A stretch of 64,000 nucleotides of DNA from assembly GCA_022820025.1 (NCBI GenBank), contig JAJEGF010000059.1:28807-92806 (forward strand), in the 5' to 3' direction. Each line of letters begins with the position of its first letter. Within the stretch, counting starts at the first letter, position 1. The position numbers were made by a program, and so were the translations under genes. A model generated the notes under the pieces. The model saw only the letters and a program-made list of their open reading frames with translations, was not told the origin of the DNA and made no database searches. This stretch comes from Chloroflexota bacterium (GTDB lineage: Bacteria; Chloroflexota; UBA11872). Positions 51,121 through 63,550 of the stretch are shown here, piece by piece.

Positions 51121-53043
51121 TTGGAGGCGCATCCACGCCCGGCGGCAAGGACAGGTGCCGGGCAGCCGCGCATTAGCGGCACCCGTCGCGCCCTTCTTCT
51201 TGGAGGGGCCGCGATCGCCGGGAATACCGCGCTGGCCGCCCGCCTCTGGCAGCTCCAGGTCGTCGAGTCCGACGCCTACCGGGTGCAGGCAGCGCAAAAC
51301 CGCGCTCGCACACGACCCATCCAGCCCCTTCGCGGGCTGATCTATGACCGAAACCGCGAGCCGCTCGTCGCCAACGCTCCGGTCTTCAGCGTGTGGCTTC
51401 GTCCCGCCGAGCTTCCGCCCGAGCGCGAAGGACCCGTGCTCGCCAACCTGGCGGTCTTGTCGGGCGAGCGCTCGGAAGACCTTCAGTTCAAGCTGAATCA
51501 GGCGCGGACAGCCCCGGATACGCCGGCGCGGCTAGCACGCGCCGTGCCGCGCGAATCGGCCCTCACAATCGAAGAACGCCGCCACGATCTTCCCGGCATC
51601 ACCGTGCGCACTGGCACCCGGCGCGAATACGCGCATGGTGACGTGTTCGGCCACATCCTGGGCTTTACCGGACCCATTCCGGCCGAGGACGTTGAATCCT
51701 ATCGTCGCCAGGGCGTGCGGTTCGACGAAGACATCGGGCTCGCGGGTGTGGAGCGCAGTCTGCAGACGCAACTTCGCGGCCGGGACGGCGAACAGCGCCT
51801 GGAAGCTGATGCCTTCGGTCGCACGCTGAACGAGCTGTCGTTCAGACCGCCGCAGGTTGGCCAGCACGCCGTCCTCACCATCGCGTTGAACGAACAGAAG
51901 GCCATTCGCGAAATCCTCGCCCGCCATCTCGCCCTCCGCGATCGGGGCGCCGGCGCCGTGGTTGTGCTCCGCCCTGACTCCGGCGACGTGGTGGCGATGG
52001 TGAGCTTGCCCGACTACGACAGCAACATCTTTACCCGCGGCGCTTCGTCCGAGAGCTTCGCGCTGCTGGTCAGCGACCCTCGCCGGCCTCTGATCAACCA
52101 CGCGATCTCCGGGCTGTATCCCCCGGGATCGACATACAAAGTCATCACCGCCAGCGGCGCGTTGGAAGCAGGCGTCGTCCTGCCCCAGAGCAAGATTCAC
52201 TGCGATGGGCGCTTGATCTTGCCCAGCGGCTGGGCATTTGACGACTGGTTGCCCCAGGGACACGGGCTCGTCGACCTCGAACGCGCCATCGCCGAGTCCT
52301 GCAACATCTACTTCTATAACGTCTCTGGCGGCAACCCCTACACGCGGCTCCAGGGGCTTGGCAATCGCCGCCTTGCCGAGTTTGAGCGATCCTTCGGTTT
52401 TGGCGAGCGGACCGGAATCGATCTCCCGGGCGAGGCTTCCGGCCTCGTCCCAACCTCGGAATGGAAAAACAAGAACCTGCAACAGCCGTGGGTAACCGGC
52501 GACACGTACCACGCGGCAATCGGCCAGGGCCTTGTCCAGGTGACGCCCCTGCAGATCGCCAGCATGTATGCCGCGATCGGCAACGGCGGACGCGTCATGC
52601 GTCCTCGCCTGATCGACCGCATGCTCGACCAGCACGGCAACGTGGCCGTTCGCACGGCGCCGCAGGTTCGCAGCGTGTTGCCGATCAGCGACGAACACCT
52701 GCGCCTGCTTCAGTCCGGCCTCTACCGTGCCGTCAATGAACCTGCCGGCACGGGTCCGCGGGCGCGCTCGTCGCATACGGTCGTGGCCGGCAAGACGGGT
52801 ACCGCCGAATACAGCGGGCTGCGCGATGCGGAAGGCCGCCTGCCCAGCCACGCCTGGTTCGCCGGCTACGCGCCAGCTGAACAGCCGCAGTACGCATTTG
52901 CGGTCCTCGTGCGCGACGGTGGCGAAGGCTCCTTCGCCGCGGCGCCAATTGCCCGGGACATCGTGGACTACCTGATGACCGGCGACATGCCGCCGTTGCC
53001 GCAGGAACGCCCCGACTTCGTTTCACCGGATCATCGGCTCTGA
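51121..53043 (+). CDS. mrdA: Penicillin-binding protein 2 (elongasome transpeptidase)
   Basis: 640 residues with a TTG start 15 nt after mreD; the TTG begins a frame whose next residues precede the membrane anchor (R-A-L-L-L-G-G-A-A-I-A-G-N). The PBP dimerisation domain starts at R-P-I-Q-P-L-R-G-L-I-Y-D-R-N. The transpeptidase domain has the acyl-enzyme Ser in P-P-G-S-T-Y-K near 338, S-C-N near 390 and K-T-G-T-A near 560. It cross-links peptidoglycan during side-wall growth in partnership with RodA, whose gene overlaps its stop by one base (TGATG). Confidence 0.95.
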   Translation: MEAHPRPAARTGAGQPRISGTRRALLLGGAAIAGNTALAARLWQLQVVESDAYRVQAAQNRARTRPIQPLRGLIYDRNREPLVANAPVFSVWLRPAELPPEREGPVLANLAVLSGERSEDLQFKLNQARTAPDTPARLARAVPRESALTIEERRHDLPGITVRTGTRREYAHGDVFGHILGFTGPIPAEDVESYRRQGVRFDEDIGLAGVERSLQTQLRGRDGEQRLEADAFGRTLNELSFRPPQVGQHAVLTIALNEQKAIREILARHLALRDRGAGAVVVLRPDSGDVVAMVSLPDYDSNIFTRGASSESFALLVSDPRRPLINHAISGLYPPGSTYKVITASGALEAGVVLPQSKIHCDGRLILPSGWAFDDWLPQGHGLVDLERAIAESCNIYFYNVSGGNPYTRLQGLGNRRLAEFERSFGFGERTGIDLPGEASGLVPTSEWKNKNLQQPWVTGDTYHAAIGQGLVQVTPLQIASMYAAIGNGGRVMRPRLIDRMLDQHGNVAVRTAPQVRSVLPISDEHLRLLQSGLYRAVNEPAGTGPRARSSHTVVAGKTGTAEYSGLRDAEGRLPSHAWFAGYAPAEQPQYAFAVLVRDGGEGSFAAAPIARDIVDYLMTGDMPPLPQERPDFVSPDHRL

Positions 53044-54206
53044 TGCTTCTCCGGCTCGCGCGCATCGAATGGGCGATCGTAGTGTCGACCATCGCTCTCG
53101 TGGCGTTCGGCGTCCTCATGCTCAGCACCACCGCCGATCCCGGCGCGAACGGCCTGCAGAATCAGGCGGTCCAGAAAGCCATCCTTGGCGCCGTTGGCCT
53201 CGGCGTTGCCTTCGCCATGGCTCAGATCGACTACCGCGCGTTGCACGGCATAGCGGTACCGCTGTTTCTGGCAGGGGTGCTCGCCCTGGTTATGGTGCTG
53301 CTGGTCGGCGACTTTGACCTGGGCGCCCGCCGATGGTTCGAGGTGGGCGCCATTGTCATTCAGCCATCGGAATTCATGAAGGTGGCGGCTGTCGTGGCCT
53401 TCGCGAAGTACCTGGCCGACCGCCGCGACTCGACGCGTGCGTTCCGCACCGTCATGGTCAGCCTGGGACTCATGCTCATCCCGGCGGGCTTGATCTTTTT
53501 GCAACCCGACCTGGGCACCGCGCTGATATTCGGCGCCATCTGGATGGCCATGGTGTTTGTCGCCGGCGCACAGTGGTGGCACTTGCTCATGCCGGTCGCC
53601 ATCGCGCTCGCCGCCTTCCCGTTCGCCTGGTTCTTTGCCCAGGACTACATGCGACAGCGATTCGTGACCTTTCTTGATCCCGGCAGCGATCCGTTGGGCG
53701 CCGGCTACAACGTCCTGCAGGCGCGCATATCCATTGGCTCCGGTGGCTGGCTCGGCCACGGCCTCGGCCAGGGCTCGCAGTCGCAGCTCGAATTCCTGCG
53801 CGTGCGCGACACCGACTTCATCTTCGCCATGCTCGGCGAACAGCTTGGGCTGGCGGGAACGATTGGGCTCTTGGCGTTCTTTACCCTCCTTATCGTCCAG
53901 GCCCTCGTCATCGGGCTTCGAGCGCGCGACATGTTCGGTCGCCTGCTGGCGATCGGCATTGCCGCCATGATCTTCACCCAGTCGTTTGTCAACATCGGAA
54001 TGAACGTCGGACTGATGCCGGTCACCGGGATCACCTTGCCGCTGGTAAGCCTGGGTAAGAATTCGCTGCTCGTGACCCTCCTGTCGGTCGGCATCCTGTT
54101 GAGTATTCACGCCCACCGCGGAGCGGCCCCCTTCCGACAACAGTCAATGCACGTCGTTCGAGGATCTCTGCCCGCGGCGGGTCCGCGCGGCGGCTTGGGC
54201 AGGTGA
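53043..54206 (+). CDS. rodA: Rod shape-determining protein RodA (SEDS glycosyltransferase)
   Basis: 387 residues and about 10 membrane spans. SEDS family features: G-A-R-R-W-F near 97, Q-P-S-E-F-M-K near 109, QPDLGTALIF near 155 with the essential Asp, G-S-G-G-W-L-G-H-G near 234, and F-I-F-A-M-L-G-E-Q-L-G near 258. Polymerises lipid II into glycan strands with PBP2. The ATG overlaps the PBP2 stop by one base; the stop overlaps the thrB start by 4 nt (GTGA). Confidence 0.95.
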   Translation: MLLRLARIEWAIVVSTIALVAFGVLMLSTTADPGANGLQNQAVQKAILGAVGLGVAFAMAQIDYRALHGIAVPLFLAGVLALVMVLLVGDFDLGARRWFEVGAIVIQPSEFMKVAAVVAFAKYLADRRDSTRAFRTVMVSLGLMLIPAGLIFLQPDLGTALIFGAIWMAMVFVAGAQWWHLLMPVAIALAAFPFAWFFAQDYMRQRFVTFLDPGSDPLGAGYNVLQARISIGSGGWLGHGLGQGSQSQLEFLRVRDTDFIFAMLGEQLGLAGTIGLLAFFTLLIVQALVIGLRARDMFGRLLAIGIAAMIFTQSFVNIGMNVGLMPVTGITLPLVSLGKNSLLVTLLSVGILLSIHAHRGAAPFRQQSMHVVRGSLPAAGPRGGLGR

Positions 54207-55117
54207 CCGGCCGCGCCCGGGTATCCGTCCCCGCGTCGTCGGGAAACCTCGGCGCCGGCTTTGACGTCTTCGGGCTCGCCATCGATGTACGCGACCAGTA
54301 CGACTTCGAGCCCGCCAGCCGCGATCTGATCGAACCTGCCGGCAAGTACTCGAAACACGTTCCCCGCGATACCCGGCGAAACCTCGCCTTCCGCGCCTTT
54401 CGCTCGCTTGCTCCGGCTACGGCCGGCCCTTTTCGATTGCTGGCCGTTCGCGAAATCCCTCCGCAGGGCGGCCTTGGCGGTTCGGCCAGCGCCATCGTTG
54501 GCGGACTCGTCGCCGCGAATCACGCCTTCCGTCGTGGTCTGGCCGACGACGAGTTGCTGCGCCGTGCGACTGAAATCGAAGGCCACCCCGACAACGTGGC
54601 CGCGGCGCTATTGGGCGGTCTCGTGTTGACGGTCCAAACCGACGAATCCCTGCACGCGGTCCGCGTCCCGTTTCCGAGCGACATTGGAATCGTCGTCGTG
54701 GTGCCTGGCTACCACGTGCCGACCGCGCGCGCGCGGGCGGTGCTGCCAACCAACGTCCCACGTGCCGATGCGGTTGCCAACCTCGGCCGCGCGGCAATGC
54801 TGGTCGCCGCGTTGCAGACGGGTCGCTATGCGGAACTGCGCGTGGCGACCCAGGACTTTCTCCACCAGCCCTACCGGGCCAGACTCAATCCCGCGCTCGA
54901 ACCGGGAGTCCAGGCGGCGCTTGGCGCCGGCGCCTACGGCGCCGCTCTCAGCGGATCGGGCCCAACGCTCATCGCCTTTGCGCCGAAAGACCGTACCATG
55001 CGCGTCGCGGGCGCCATGGCCGATGCGGCAATCGATGCCTCGTCGGGCTGCGAGACCTACGTGGCCAATGCCGCCGAGACCGGTGCCACGGTGATTGAGC
55101 CGCTGGCCTCAACATAA
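54203..55117 (+). CDS. thrB: Homoserine kinase (GHMP family)
   Basis: 304 residues, GTG start overlapping rodA. GHMP kinase: V-P-A-S-S-G-N-L-G-A-G-F-D near residue 9, ATP loop P-P-Q-G-G-L-G-G-S-A-S-A near 88, E-G-H-P-D-N-V-A near 130 and the late A-L-S-G-S-G-P-T near 250. It phosphorylates homoserine in threonine synthesis. ThrB is the best fit among GHMP kinases from length and the S-G-N-L-G-x-G-F-D motif. It is unusual to find it as the last gene of a cell-shape operon; no thrA or thrC is in the window. A promoter for the purine genes appears to begin inside its last codons. Confidence 0.9.
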   Translation: MTGRARVSVPASSGNLGAGFDVFGLAIDVRDQYDFEPASRDLIEPAGKYSKHVPRDTRRNLAFRAFRSLAPATAGPFRLLAVREIPPQGGLGGSASAIVGGLVAANHAFRRGLADDELLRRATEIEGHPDNVAAALLGGLVLTVQTDESLHAVRVPFPSDIGIVVVVPGYHVPTARARAVLPTNVPRADAVANLGRAAMLVAALQTGRYAELRVATQDFLHQPYRARLNPALEPGVQAALGAGAYGAALSGSGPTLIAFAPKDRTMRVAGAMADAAIDASSGCETYVANAAETGATVIEPLAST

Positions 55118-55137
55118 GCCGGCGCGATTCGTATACT
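55109..55137 (+). promoter_or_regulatory. Promoter candidate for the guaA-pur cluster
   Basis: TCAACA at 55109-55114 (4 of 6 to TTGACA), a 17-nt spacer, then TATACT at 55132-55137 (5 of 6 to TATAAT). The -35 falls in the final codons of thrB. A start near 55144 would give a leader of about 144 nt before guaA. Confidence 0.55.
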
Positions 55138-55156
55138 CATGCTTGGCAGGGATGAG

Positions 55157-55260
55157 CCGCGTCCACTCACGACGCGGTAGCTGGGAGGCACCATCCGCGT
55201 GGACGGCGCGCAGATCTGCGCAGATACCGTCGCATCGCCCTACCTCAGGTCACACCTCCC
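55157..55260 (+). promoter_or_regulatory. Structured leader upstream of guaA, class unknown
   Basis: Several inverted repeats are nested in the predicted 5' leader. CCGCGTC 55157-55163 pairs with GACGCGG 55171-55177 (7-nt loop). GGGAGG 55183-55188 can pair with CCTCCC 55255-55260. Inside that, GACGG 55202-55206 pairs with CCGTC 55227-55231 around a 14-nt perfect palindrome at 55208-55221 (GCGCAGATCTGCGC). This layout suggests a cis-regulatory RNA or attenuator for purine synthesis. It does not match the purine, PRPP or ppGpp riboswitch sequences as I remember them. The palindrome could instead be a protein operator. Confidence 0.45.
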
Positions 55261-55287
55261 ACTGACCGACCGTTCGACGGCACGACA

Positions 55288-56849
<1,562 letters not shown>

Positions 56850-56853
<4 letters not shown>

Positions 56854-58145
56854 GAATCCTGGTTGTGGGCAGCGGCGGACGCGAGCACGCCCTCTGCTGG
56901 CGCGTCCGCGCCGACCGCCCCGCTGCCGATCTCTACTGCGCCCCCGGCAGCTCCGCCATCGCCGGAATCGCCACAACCGTCCCCCTCGCCGCGGACGACA
57001 TTCCCGGCCTTGTGGACTGGTCCGTGGCCAACCGCCCCGACCTCGTCATCGTCGGCCCCGAGGACCCCTGTGCCCTCGGTCTGGTTGACCGTCTTGCCGA
57101 GGCCGGCATCCGCGCCTTCGGCCCCAGCGCCGCCGCCGCTCGTCTTGAATCCAGCAAAGCCTGGACCACCGAGCTTCTCGACCAAGCCGGCGTCCCCATC
57201 CCGGACTCCGCCGTCTTCGACGCGCCAGGCGACGCCCACGACTACGTCGACGACTCAGGCAATCCCCTCGTCGTCAAGGCCGATGGTCTCGCCCTCGGCA
57301 AGGGCGTCCTGGTCTGCGACACGCCCGCCGAAGCCCACGCCGCCATCGACGCCGTCATGGTCGAGCGCCAGTTCGGCGACGCCGGTTCGTCCGTCGTCAT
57401 CCAGGAACGCTGCTTCGGCCCGGAACTCTCCGTCTTCGCCATCTGCGCCGGAACCAGCTTCCGGATCATCGGCTCCGCCCGCGACTACAAGCGCGCCTAC
57501 GACGACGACCGCGGCCTCAACACCGGCGGCGTCGGCGCCTATTCCCCCGTGGCGGACGCCGACGAGGTTCTCCTCCAGGACGTTGCCGATCGCATCATCG
57601 GCCCCACCTTGCAGGCGGCCTCGGATGCCGGCGGGCCCTTCACCGGCGTGCTCTACGCCGGCCTCATGCTCACCGAAGACGGTCCCGTGGTAATCGAATT
57701 CAACATCCGCTTCGGCGACCCGGAAGCCCAGGTCATCCTCCCCACCATGCGCGGCGACCTCGTCGCCGCCATGCTGGCCGCCATCGACGGCGACGTAACC
57801 GGGGTGAACCTTGCACCTGACGGCAGCGCCGCGGTCTGCGTGGTCCTCGCCTCCGGCGGCTATCCCGGTTCCTACGAGACAGGACAAAGGATCAAGGGTA
57901 TGGATGCTCTTCCCCCCGGCGCCCTGGCGTTTCACGCGGGCACCGAAACTCGCGACGACGGTCTATACAGCGCCGGCGGACGAGTACTTGGAATCGTTGG
58001 CACAGGGCCGGACGTTCCGGCAGCGAGGGTAAACGCGTATGCGGCGGTGGATCACGTGACCTTCCAGGACAGCCAGTGGCGAACCGACATCGCCGCCACC
58101 GAACAAGCGCCTGTCGGCGAGTCGCGAATGGCGGTGACTTCATGA
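56850..58145 (+). CDS. purD: Phosphoribosylamine-glycine ligase
   Basis: 431 residues from the ATG at 56850, which overlaps the guaA stop as ATGA like most junctions in this cluster and gives the usual beginning M-R-I-L-V-V-G-S-G-G-R-E-H-A; an ATG two codons upstream is the alternative. ATP-grasp features: S-K-A-W-T, K-A-D-G-L-A-L-G-K-G-V near 145, G-A-Y-S-P near 230, and E-F-N-I-R-F-G-D-P-E near 288. Second step of IMP synthesis, making GAR from phosphoribosylamine, glycine and ATP. Confidence 0.96.
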
Positions 58146-59482
58146 TCCCGCGCTACTCGCGGCCTGAGATGGCTGCCGTCTGGGACCGGCAGGTCTACTT
58201 CGAAAAGCAGCGCGACGTTGAACTCGCGGCCGTCAACGCGTGGGCGCGTGCTGGACGAATCCCGGCCGACGACGCCCGAAAGCTGATGAAGGCCAGCTTT
58301 ACCCTCAAACGCATCGACGAGCTCGAAAGCGTCAACGACCACGAAACCAACGCCTTCGTCGACGCCCTCGCCGAATCCGTCGGCCCCGAGTCCCGCTGGC
58401 TCCACCTCGGCCTCACATCCAGCGACGTCCTGGATACCGGCCTGGCCCTCCAACTCGTCGATGCCACCAACCTGCTGGATCAGCGCCTGGCGGAACTTGA
58501 CGACATCCTCAGCGTTCAGGCCCTCACCCACAAGTACACCCTCATGATCGGTCGCAGCCACGGCGTCCACGCCGAACCCATCACCTTCGGCCTCAAGCTC
58601 CTCATCTGGCTTGGCGAAGTCCGGCGCCACCGATGGCGCCTTTCGGAGGCGCGCGAGCACATCGCCGTCGGCAAGATTTCCGGCTCCGTCGGCACCCACG
58701 CCAACGTCCCGCCGCACGTCGAAGACTGGACCTGCGAGGAATTGGGGCTGGGCGTTGCGCCTGTTTCCAACCAGATCGTCCAGCGCGACCGCCACGCCCA
58801 CTTCGTCTGCACGCTGGCCCTCATTGCCAGCTCGCTCGACAAGTTCGCCACCGAGCTTCGCTCCCTGCAGCGAACCGAGATCCGCGAAGCCGAAGAACCG
58901 TTCGAAGCCGGCCGCCACGGCTCGTCGTCCATGCCCCACAAGCGCAACCCCTCGCGCCTGGAACGCATCTCCGGCCTCGCCCGCCTGCTGCGTTCGCACG
59001 CCCAGGTCGCGCTCGAAAACGTGCCCCTCTGGCACGAGCGGGACATCAGCCACTCCTCCGCCGAACGCATCATCCTTCCGGACGCCTGCCTCGCGCTGGA
59101 CTACATGCTCTGGCTGTTCAATCCCATCGCGCGCGACATGAAGGTCTACCCCGAACGGATGGCGGCCAACGTGGAGGCCACCGGCGGCCTCATCTACTCC
59201 CAGGTCGTCATGCTCGCCATGATTCACGCCGGCATGTCCCGGCAGGACGCCTACGACGTCATGCAGGAACACGCCACCGCATCCTGGGAAGGCGGCGCCA
59301 GCTTCCAGGACGCCGTACGCGCCGACGCGCGCGTGACCGCTCTGCTCAGCGCCGAACAGCTTGACGCCGCGTTCAGCCCCGCGCCCCACCTGCGCTGGGT
59401 CGACACGGCCTATGAACGAATGGGTTTGAATCGCACGCCGGAACCGACTCCGGCGGCGGAACGGGAGGTCTCCACCTCGTGA
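58142..59482 (+). CDS. purB: Adenylosuccinate lyase
   Basis: 446 residues from the ATG at 58142 (ATGA overlap with purD). Fumarase/aspartase superfamily: MIPRYSRPEM start, H-L-G-L-T-S-S-D-V-L-D-T near 83, G-R-S-H-G-V-H-A-E-P near 138 and the flexible signature loop S-S-S-M-P-H-K-R-N-P near 262. It splits SAICAR to AICAR and adenylosuccinate to AMP, releasing fumarate. Overlaps purC by 4 nt. Confidence 0.97.
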   Translation: MIPRYSRPEMAAVWDRQVYFEKQRDVELAAVNAWARAGRIPADDARKLMKASFTLKRIDELESVNDHETNAFVDALAESVGPESRWLHLGLTSSDVLDTGLALQLVDATNLLDQRLAELDDILSVQALTHKYTLMIGRSHGVHAEPITFGLKLLIWLGEVRRHRWRLSEAREHIAVGKISGSVGTHANVPPHVEDWTCEELGLGVAPVSNQIVQRDRHAHFVCTLALIASSLDKFATELRSLQRTEIREAEEPFEAGRHGSSSMPHKRNPSRLERISGLARLLRSHAQVALENVPLWHERDISHSSAERIILPDACLALDYMLWLFNPIARDMKVYPERMAANVEATGGLIYSQVVMLAMIHAGMSRQDAYDVMQEHATASWEGGASFQDAVRADARVTALLSAEQLDAAFSPAPHLRWVDTAYERMGLNRTPEPTPAAEREVSTS

Positions 59483-60354
59483 GCGCAACCATCACCGAGA
59501 CCAGCCTTGCTGGCCTGAACCTGATCAATCGCGGCAAAGTCCGCGACATTTACGACCTGGACGACCGGCTGCTGATCGTCACCACCGATCGCATATCAGC
59601 CTTCGATCACGTCCTCCCCGATCCGATCCCCGGCAAGGGGGCCGTGCTCACGGGCATGTCGGAGCACTGGTTCGGGCTGACCTCCCACATCGTGCCCAAT
59701 CACCTCATCACCACCGACGTCGACGCGATGGGCCCCGAGGTCGCCCCACACCGCGACGCCCTGCGCGGCCGCACCATGCTCGTCCACAAGGCAGACCGTA
59801 TCGACGCCGAATGCGTCGCCCGCGGCTACATCACCGGCTCCGGCTGGGTCGACTACCAGCGCGACGGCGAAATCTGCGGCATCCCCATCCCCGCCGGCAT
59901 GCAGGAAGCCGAGCCATTCGACGAAACCCTGTTCACCCCCGCCACCAAGGCCGAATCCGGCCACGACGAGAACATTGGCTTCGAGGACTTCCGGGCCATC
60001 GTCGGCGACGTCGCCGAGCAGCTGCGCGACCTCACTATCGCCGTCTACGAGCTTGGTCGCGACTACGCCAGGGAGCGCGGCATCATCCTGGCCGACACCA
60101 AGTTCGAGTTCGGCTACGTCAACGGCGAGATCACCCTGATCGACGAGGTCATGACCCCGGACTCCTCGCGCTTCTGGGATGTGCGCGAATACCAGGTCGG
60201 CATGTCGCCGCCCAGCTTCGACAAGCAGATCGTGCGCAACCACCTGATCGCCACCGGCTGGGACCGCGAACCGCCGATCCCCAGCCTCCCGCGCGAAATC
60301 ATCGAGCGAACCTCCGCCCGCTACCGCGAAGCCCAGGAACTGCTGGCTGGATGA
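59479..60354 (+). CDS. purC: Phosphoribosylaminoimidazole-succinocarboxamide synthase
   Basis: 291 residues, GTG start overlapping purB. SAICAR synthetase pattern: G-K-V-R-D-I-Y-D-L near residue 14, T-D-R-I-S-A-F-D near 36, E-C-V-A-R-G-Y-I-T-G-S near 112, A-D-T-K-F-E-F-G and L-I-D-E-V-M-T-P-D-S-S-R-F-W near 220. It joins CAIR and aspartate using ATP. The length suits the longer purC form also seen in yeast-like and some bacterial enzymes. Confidence 0.96.
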   Translation: MSATITETSLAGLNLINRGKVRDIYDLDDRLLIVTTDRISAFDHVLPDPIPGKGAVLTGMSEHWFGLTSHIVPNHLITTDVDAMGPEVAPHRDALRGRTMLVHKADRIDAECVARGYITGSGWVDYQRDGEICGIPIPAGMQEAEPFDETLFTPATKAESGHDENIGFEDFRAIVGDVAEQLRDLTIAVYELGRDYARERGIILADTKFEFGYVNGEITLIDEVMTPDSSRFWDVREYQVGMSPPSFDKQIVRNHLIATGWDREPPIPSLPREIIERTSARYREAQELLAG

Positions 60355-60634
60355 CCGGCCAGCGCTTCCGGGTTCGCGTGGCCGTCCAGCTCAACGCCGG
60401 CGTCAACGATCCGCAGGGCCTGACCGTCCGCGGAAGCCTTCACGATCTGGGCTTCACCGAGGTAAGCGACGTCCGCATCGGCAAGCTCATCACCATCGAG
60501 CTGTCGGCGGACAACGAAACGGCCGCCGCTGAACGCGCCGAAGCCATGTGCCGCCAGCTCCTGGTCAACCCGGTGATCGAGTCGTTCGCAATCGAGGCCC
60601 TGGAGCCTGTCGACAGCAAGGTCGCGCAACCCGC

Positions 60635-60638
<4 letters not shown>
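60351..60638 (+). CDS. purS: FGAM synthase subunit PurS
   Basis: 95 residues from the ATG at 60351 (ATGA overlap with purC). Recognised from N-D-P-Q-G-L-T-V near residue 19, [13 protein letters not shown] near 33 and [11 protein letters not shown] near 66. PurS bridges PurQ and PurL in the three-part formylglycinamidine ribonucleotide synthase; the genes follow in the order purS-purQ-purL. Easily missed because a longer open frame covers it. Confidence 0.95.
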
Positions 60639-61323
<685 letters not shown>

Positions 61324-61327
<4 letters not shown>

Positions 61328-63549
61328 CGCTCACCCCAACCCACGAGCCGCCCAGCGACGAAATCCTCCGGGAGGTCGCCCTCACCCGCGACGAATACCA
61401 CTTCGCCGCCGACCTCCTGGATCGCCCGCCCAACCCCGTCGAGCTCGGAATCATCGGCGGCATGTGGAGCGAGCACTGCGGTTACAAGCACTCTCGCCCT
61501 CTCCTCGGCCGCCTTCCCAGCGAGGGCCCCCAGGTCCTCATTGGCCCCGGCGAGGAGAACGCCGGTGCCGTGGACATCGGCCACGGTCTCGCCATTGTCA
61601 TGAAGGTCGAGAGCCACAACCACCCCAGCGCCGTCGAACCCTTCCAGGGCGCGGCCACCGGCGTCGGCGGCATCCTTCGCGACATCTTCACCATGGGCGC
61701 GCGCCCCATCGCCCTCCTGGACAGCCTGCGCTTCGGCCCGCTGGACGATCGCCGCGGACGCTATCTGGCCAACGGCATCGTCGGCGGCATCGGCTGGTAC
61801 GGGAACTGCATGGGCGTCCCCACCGTCGGCGGCGAGGTCCAGGTTTCCGCCTCCTACCGCGGCAACCCGCTCGTCAACGCCATGTGCGTCGGCCTGATTG
61901 AGCACGAGCAGCTCACCAGCGCCGCCGCCAGCGGCGCCGGCAACGAGCTGATCCTGGTCGGCGCGGACACCGGCCGCGACGGCATCCACGGCGCCACCTT
62001 CGCCTCCGTTGACGATCCCGAAGCCTCCCACCGCGGCGTCGTCCAGGTCGGCAACCCCTTCATGGAGAAGCTGCTCCTCGAGGCCTGCCTCGAAGTCCTC
62101 CAGACCACCGACGCCATCCTGGGCCTCCAGGACCTGGGCGCAACCGGACTCACCAGTTCGTCGGTCGAGTCCGCCGGTCGCGGCGGCACCGGCGTGGTCC
62201 TGAACCTTGAGCACGTCGCCCGTCGCGCCTCCGGAATGACGCCCTACGAAGTTATGTTAAGTGAGAGCCAGGAGCGCATGCTCGTCGTCGCCGCCCGCGG
62301 CCGCGCCCACGAAGTCCAGCGGGTCTTTGACAAGTGGGGCCTCCATAGCGACGTCATAGGCGAGGTCACCGAGACCGGTCTCCTGGATGTCAGGGACAAC
62401 GGTCAATCCGCCGCCACCCTCCCCATCACCATGCTCACCGACGCGCCCACCTACACCTATCCCGTCGAGCGCCCGGCCTACCTTGATGAGGTCGGCCCGC
62501 TCGACCTGGATGCCCTGCCCGAACCCGACGACCCGACCTCCGCCTTCCTCCAACTCCTCGCCTCCCCCAACATCGCCAGCCGCCGCCCCATCTACCGCCA
62601 GTACGACCACATGGTCGGCGCCAACACCGTCATCGCGCCCGGCGGCGATGCCGCCCTCCTGCGCATCAAGGGCACTCCGATGGCTGTGGCGCTGTCCACC
62701 GACGGCAACGGTCGCACCACCTACCTCGACCCCTTCGTCGGCGGCGCCGCCGCCATCGCCGAGTCCGCCCGCAACGTCTCCTGCACCGGCGCGCGTGCGC
62801 TCGCCTTCACCAACTGCCTCAACTTTGGCTCCCCCGAACAGTCGGCCGCCTACTACCAGCTGTCCCGTGCCATCGACGGCATGTCCGCCGCCGCGAAGGC
62901 CCTCGAGACCCCCGTCATCAGCGGCAACGTCAGCCTCTACAACGAGTCCGGCGGCGAAGCCATCTGGCCCACCCCGGTTGTCGGCATGCTCGGTGTCCTG
63001 GACGAACTCGACCGCCGCTGCGGCGCCGGCTTCACCGCCGACGGCGATGAAATCGCCGTCCTCGGCGCCGGCCGTCCCCGGCTCGATGGCAGCGAGTACC
63101 TCTCGATAGCCCATGGCCGGGTCGCCGGCCGCCCCGAAATCAATCTGGTCGACGAAGTCGCGGTCCAACGCCTCGTCCGCGAACTCATCGTCGCCCGCCT
63201 CCTTTCGTCCGCCCACGACTGCTCCGACGGCGGCCTCGCCGTCGCCCTCGCCGAATCGGCCTTTGCGGGCGGCCTCGGCGTCCAGGCTCCCGACCTGCCG
63301 ATCCCCGGACGCCTCGACGAAACCCTCTTCGGCGAGTCTCAGTCCCGCATCGTCGTCAGCTACCCGCCCCTCGCCGTCGCCGCCGTTGCCGCCGCCGCCG
63401 CCACCCACTCGGTGCCCATCACGCCGGTTGGCAAAGTCGGCGGCGACCGCATCCGCATCGGCCCCATTGACGTCCCGCTTGCCCATGCCGAGCAGGCCTG
63501 GTCCCAGGGTCTCGAGCTGGCGCTAGCCGGACACGCCCCGCCCGGCTAA
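61324..63549 (+). CDS. purL: FGAM synthase large subunit PurL (small-type)
   Basis: 741 residues, matching the small bacterial PurL that works with PurS and Pur[12 protein letters not shown] near 50, [11 protein letters not shown] near 97, G-A-A-T-G-V-G-G near 112, and the second-half G-N-V-S-L-Y-N-E-S near 537 with S-D-G-G-L near 638. Converts FGAR to FGAM with ATP and ammonia. One base separates its stop from the purF start. Confidence 0.97.
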
Positions 63550-63550
63550 G

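Noticed and set aside
58052..59488. Minus-strand open frame (478 codons) opposite purB, and similar ones opposite purD and purL
   Set aside because: Same cause: antisense shadows of G/C-ending codons; no start signals or homology.
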